A model generated the notes under the pieces. That model did not search any database, was not told the DNA's origin, and saw nothing but the letters and a program-made list of their open reading frames with translations. The position numbers were made by a program, and so were the translations under genes. From contig ONBI01000017.1 in assembly GCA_900316035.1 (NCBI GenBank), positions 1 through 32,980 on the forward strand: a stretch of 32,980 bases of DNA. The letters are read 5' to 3'. Within the stretch, counting starts at the first letter, position 1. Every line of letters begins with the position of its first letter. The stretch comes from an uncultured Eubacteriales bacterium. Lineage in GTDB: Bacteria > Bacillota_I > Bacilli_A > RFN20 > CAG-288. Below, in pieces: positions 31,253 to 32,980 of the stretch.

Positions 31253-31405
31253 ATGACTTACGATTACAAAGCAATCCAGGAAAAGGACAGAGACGATCTC
31301 CAGTATGAGCTCAGCTCCTACGGCCAGGCCGGATGGAGATAGGTCTCGGTCGTCTACAGCCACGAGGTAGATGCCTGCGTCGCTATCCTCGAAAGAGCCG
31401 ACTGA
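31253..31405 (+). pseudogene. DUF4177-like small protein gene interrupted by an amber codon
   Basis: GGGAGGTG lies 8 nt before an ATG giving MTYDYKAIQEKDRDDLQYEL, then SSYGQAGWR, a TAG at 31340-31342, then VSVVYSHEVDACVAILERAD and TGA. The split halves fit the DUF4177 pattern, in which a conserved GW-x-L-V-S-V segment precedes a final strand; the stop replaces the expected Leu. Total length with the stop read through would be 50 codons. The TGA overlaps the ATG of the AP2 gene (TGATG). Either a recent nonsense mutation or a suppressed stop; the first is more likely because TAG ends several normal genes here. Confidence 0.6.
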
Positions 31406-32046
31406 TGGCGAGGGACGAAATCGGGAAAAGATACGGCCATCTGACTGTCCTGAAGGACACCGGAAAGAGAGTCCATCAGACTAGAATTTTCCTATGCCGA
31501 TGTGATTGCGGTAACCTGAAAGAAGTCGATATCAACAAGCTCCATTCCGGTCATACGACATCCTGCGGATGCCAAAGGCATAAGATCAAAGACCTGACAG
31601 GACAAAGGTTCGGAAGGCTCACCATCCTTTCTTTCAAGGAGAGAAAGAATGGCAAAACCTACTGGAACTGCCATTGTGACTGTGGGAATGATTGCGTGGT
31701 CTCAACCCCGAATCTGACGACGGGGCAGATGGTTTCCTGCGGATGCAAGAACAAAGAGAACCAGAGCAAGGTTTCCAACCTCAAGAACGATTACGTCGAC
31801 GGCACTTCCCTATCCGCCGTGAAGGCATCAAGGAAAAGAAACCGAAACAACACTTCCGGCTATACTGGAGTCCATTGGGACAAGGAACGAGGCAAATGGG
31901 TCGCCCAGATCATGCCGGCAAGGAAAAGTCATCTGATAGGAAGGTTCGACAGAAAGTCCGAAGCCATCCGTGCTAGAAAAGAAGCTGAGAAGGAATACTT
32001 CGGGAAATACCGGAATCAACACAAAAGAGGAAAGTATGAAACTTGA
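31405..32046 (+). CDS. AP2-domain phage-type DNA-binding protein with two Cys-rich repeats
   Basis: 213-residue protein. Residues about 5-58 and 62-115 are two similar units, each with a (G-x-R-x-G-x-L-T) start and a C-x-C-D-C-G-N ... S-C-G-C pattern, which look like zinc-binding modules. Residues about 150-200 form an AP2-like DNA-binding domain (SGYTGVHWDKERGKWVAQI...LIGRFDRKSEAIRARKEAE). Such proteins are common in Bacillota phages and may descend from homing endonucleases, but no HNH nuclease motif is visible. I start at 31405, coupled to the upstream DUF4177 stop by TGATG; a longer frame from 31333 overlaps that gene and has no ribosome binding site. Confidence 0.82.
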   Translation: MARDEIGKRYGHLTVLKDTGKRVHQTRIFLCRCDCGNLKEVDINKLHSGHTTSCGCQRHKIKDLTGQRFGRLTILSFKERKNGKTYWNCHCDCGNDCVVSTPNLTTGQMVSCGCKNKENQSKVSNLKNDYVDGTSLSAVKASRKRNRNNTSGYTGVHWDKERGKWVAQIMPARKSHLIGRFDRKSEAIRARKEAEKEYFGKYRNQHKRGKYET

Positions 32047-32143
32047 ACTCGGGCATGTTCCTTATCGCGCCAGACTAGATATGCGGACTTCAGGCGGAAG
32101 AATAATCAGAAAGCTTCTGAAAAATAGTTCACGTGGCTATTGA
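32036..32143 (+). CDS. Possible 35-residue basic peptide
   Basis: MKLELGHVPYRARLDMRTSG and 15 further residues ending RGY. It overlaps the end of the AP2 gene by 11 bp and is preceded by AGAGGAAAG. Rich in Arg/Lys. No recognised family; length and composition alone do not prove it is translated. Confidence 0.3.
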   Translation: MKLELGHVPYRARLDMRTSGGRIIRKLLKNSSRGY

Positions 32144-32466
32144 TCCTCCTAGGGATGAATTCCTACTCGCAGATGAATTGATTGATGTAGGCTGTTTGGT
32201 CAGGTCAAATGCCTGCAGGAGGAGCCTTCCGAAACTCCTTCTTGGTCCGCTACCGAACGCACCGAAATGCACGATTTCAGTAGTGGAAAATCTTTCCACT
32301 CAGGTTTTCCACTCAAATTTTCAAAAAGCTCCGTGCAAAACGGTTCCGCTCGGTTCGGCGACTGAAAAGGATTGAAGCCCAAAAAGTCCGATGCCATCGA
32401 GTGTCCCTTCGGTTCCATTCCGTCAGGTGATACCCTGTTGTGATGAAATGACGGGATTCAAAAGAC
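32144..32466. other. Gene-free stretch with inverted repeats
   Basis: No convincing gene on either strand. It contains AGTGGAAA-ATC-TTTCCACT (32282-32300) with a third TTTCCACT copy at 32306-32313, and arms TGCACG and CGTGCA about 60 bp apart around it. Otherwise featureless. Short open frames here lack ribosome binding sites and family resemblance. Confidence 0.5.
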
Positions 32467-32522
32467 ACTCAAAATCTATTGTACGTAAGTACGTGCGGGT
32501 TCAAGTCCCGCTTCGGGCACCA
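32467..32522 (+). pseudogene. 3' half of a tRNA-Leu (anticodon loop to CCA)
   Basis: Starts at ACTCAAAATCTA (anticodon loop and 3' stem), then a variable arm GTAC-GTAA-GTAC, T arm GCGGG-TTCAAGT-CCCGC, acceptor 3' strand TTCGGGC, A, CCA. No matching 5' half (GCCCGAA...) lies upstream. It matches the intact tRNA-Leu at 28722 at about 44 of 56 positions, counted by eye, but its acceptor strand would not pair with that tRNA's 5' end, so it derives from a different Leu tRNA. Likely an attachment-site remnant. Confidence 0.65.
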
Positions 32523-32533
32523 TCGAAACATCG

Positions 32534-32565
32534 GCCTTCTTGCTACTGAACAAGGAGGCTTTTCT
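32534..32565 (+). terminator. Hairpin and T-run after the tRNA-Leu fragment, overlapping the AP2 ribosome binding site
   Basis: GCCTTCTTG (32534-32542) pairs with CAAGGAGGC (32551-32559, one G-U), then TTTTCT. The 3' arm contains AAGGAGG, the ribosome binding site of the ATG at 32568. Confidence 0.6.
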
Positions 32566-32567
32566 AT

Positions 32568-32980
32568 ATGCCGGAAGAAAGAAACGATGACAGACAGCAC
32601 TCTCATCATGGCTATGACTATTACAAGGGGATGCGGATTTCCTCTATCAGTCCAAAGCGACAGAAGAGAGGAAACTGCCTTCACAAAGGGGTCTATTACC
32701 GACCCAAGCGAAAGGTTTGGGAAGCACAGATTCAGATCAGCGGGGAGAAACAATGGCTTGGGTATTTCAAGACATTCGAAGACGCCGTCAAAGCCAGAGA
32801 AGAAGCAGAGGAGAAATACTTCAAGCCTATCCTTGACGTTCGACCACCTAAGGAGAAGAGGAAGGAGAAACTCCCTGGGAAAAACGTAAGCGGAAATTGG
32901 GGGTCTTCGGGCCCCTTTTTTCAATGGTATCCTCATCATCACAAGGAGGACGAAGAGGATGACATATCCGCTCACAGAGA
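32568..32980 (+). CDS. AP2-domain protein, possibly frameshifted near its end (open at window edge)
   Basis: The frame begins MPEERNDDRQHSHHGYDYYK, 9 nt after AAGGAGG, and includes an AP2-like DNA-binding domain (about residues 41-95: KGVYYRPKRKVWEAQIQISG, then KQWLGYFKTFEDAVKAREEAE). It is a paralog in fold of the gene at 31405 but lacks the Cys-rich repeats. The frame stays open to the edge, yet a strong terminator (32900-32921) and a new ribosome binding site and ATG (32959) lie inside it. A TAA at 32887-32889 in the +1 frame sits 11 bp before the terminator, so the natural end is probably there and a 1-nt indel near GGGAAAAACG has shifted the frame. Confidence 0.65.
   Translation, partial: MPEERNDDRQHSHHGYDYYKGMRISSISPKRQKRGNCLHKGVYYRPKRKVWEAQIQISGEKQWLGYFKTFEDAVKAREEAEEKYFKPILDVRPPKEKRKEKLPGKNVSGNWGSSGPFFQWYPHHHKEDEEDDISAHR
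32900..32921 (+). terminator. Intrinsic terminator near the end of the AP2 gene
   Basis: GGGGTC-TTCG-GGCCCC with a C(UUCG)G loop followed by six T. It lies inside the open AP2 frame. Confidence 0.82.
32959..32980 (+). CDS. Start of a further gene (MTYPLTE..., truncated by window edge)
   Basis: AAGGAGG (32943-32949) lies 9 nt before ATG 32959. Only seven codons are visible. The opening MTY resembles the DUF4177-like gene at 31253, but that is too little to assign it. Confidence 0.35.

Noticed and set aside
32128-32143. CACGTG core resembling the centre of a parS site
   Set aside because: Only the central hexamer fits; the flanks match the parS consensus poorly (about 9 of 16 positions), and it lies in the island rather than near parAB.
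32400-32522. Complete second tRNA-Leu, or one split by a group I intron
   Set aside because: No 5' half pairing with TTCGGGC is found upstream, and no group I intron core features were seen. The 5' flank does not form an anticodon stem with TCTAT.
32479-32889. 136-codon plus-strand frame ending KEKKQRRNTSSLSLTFD...
   Set aside because: It starts inside the tRNA-Leu fragment. The AP2 domain lies in another frame of the same DNA, and only its final TAA is relevant, as the likely original stop of the AP2 gene.

Overview
The window reads as chromosomal DNA of a low-to-mid GC Bacillota bacterium using the standard genetic code: tryptophan is TGG, TGA is used only as a stop, and most genes have AGGAGG-type ribosome binding sites. 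Gene content and order (gdpP-rplI-dnaB-walJ-rlmH, pcrA-ligA-gatCAB, parAB, comFA-comFC) resemble the origin-proximal part of Bacilli or Erysipelotrichia-like genomes. The exact lineage is inference. I saw no oriC (no DnaA-box cluster) and no canonical parS.

Bases 1-28,700 are mostly housekeeping. From the left come a truncated PrsA/PpiC-type lipoprotein foldase (minus), parA-parB (plus), a queuosine block (TetR regulator-tgt-queA-queH, minus), then pcrA-ligA-gatC-gatA-gatB (minus) ending at a strong terminator. Next are tRNA-Gln(CUG) and the operon gdpP-rplI-dnaB-walJ-rlmH (minus), followed by comFA-comFC and an upstream HAD protein/acyl-ACP thioesterase pair (minus). An intergenic stretch of about 400 bp holds a candidate small RNA. 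It is followed by a 943-residue four-helix membrane protein of unknown family with a long Pro/Glu/Lys-rich, internally duplicated tail (plus), tRNA-Pro(CGG), and the cysteine biosynthesis pair cysK-cysE (minus).

Bases 28,722 to the right edge look like a decaying mobile element. An intact tRNA-Leu(CAA) is followed by an AlbA_2/ATPase-type transcriptional regulator with its own operator-like repeats. Then come the C-terminal remnant of a tyrosine integrase with an ochre stop, a DUF4177-like small gene broken by an amber stop, two AP2-domain phage-type genes, and the 3' half of a second Leu tRNA about 3.7 kb downstream of the first.

Most informative non-genic signals: (1) an ATCGTCCAAAT motif repeated with about 20-21 bp period both in the promoter of the AlbA_2 regulator and inside its own coding region; (2) a promoter-terminator unit at 23,359-23,471 whose terminator loop is perfectly complementary to an upstream segment; (3) a terminator-like hairpin that contains the comFA ribosome binding site; (4) a near-perfect palindrome over the -10 of the TetR-queuosine operon; (5) the duplicated module in the large membrane protein.
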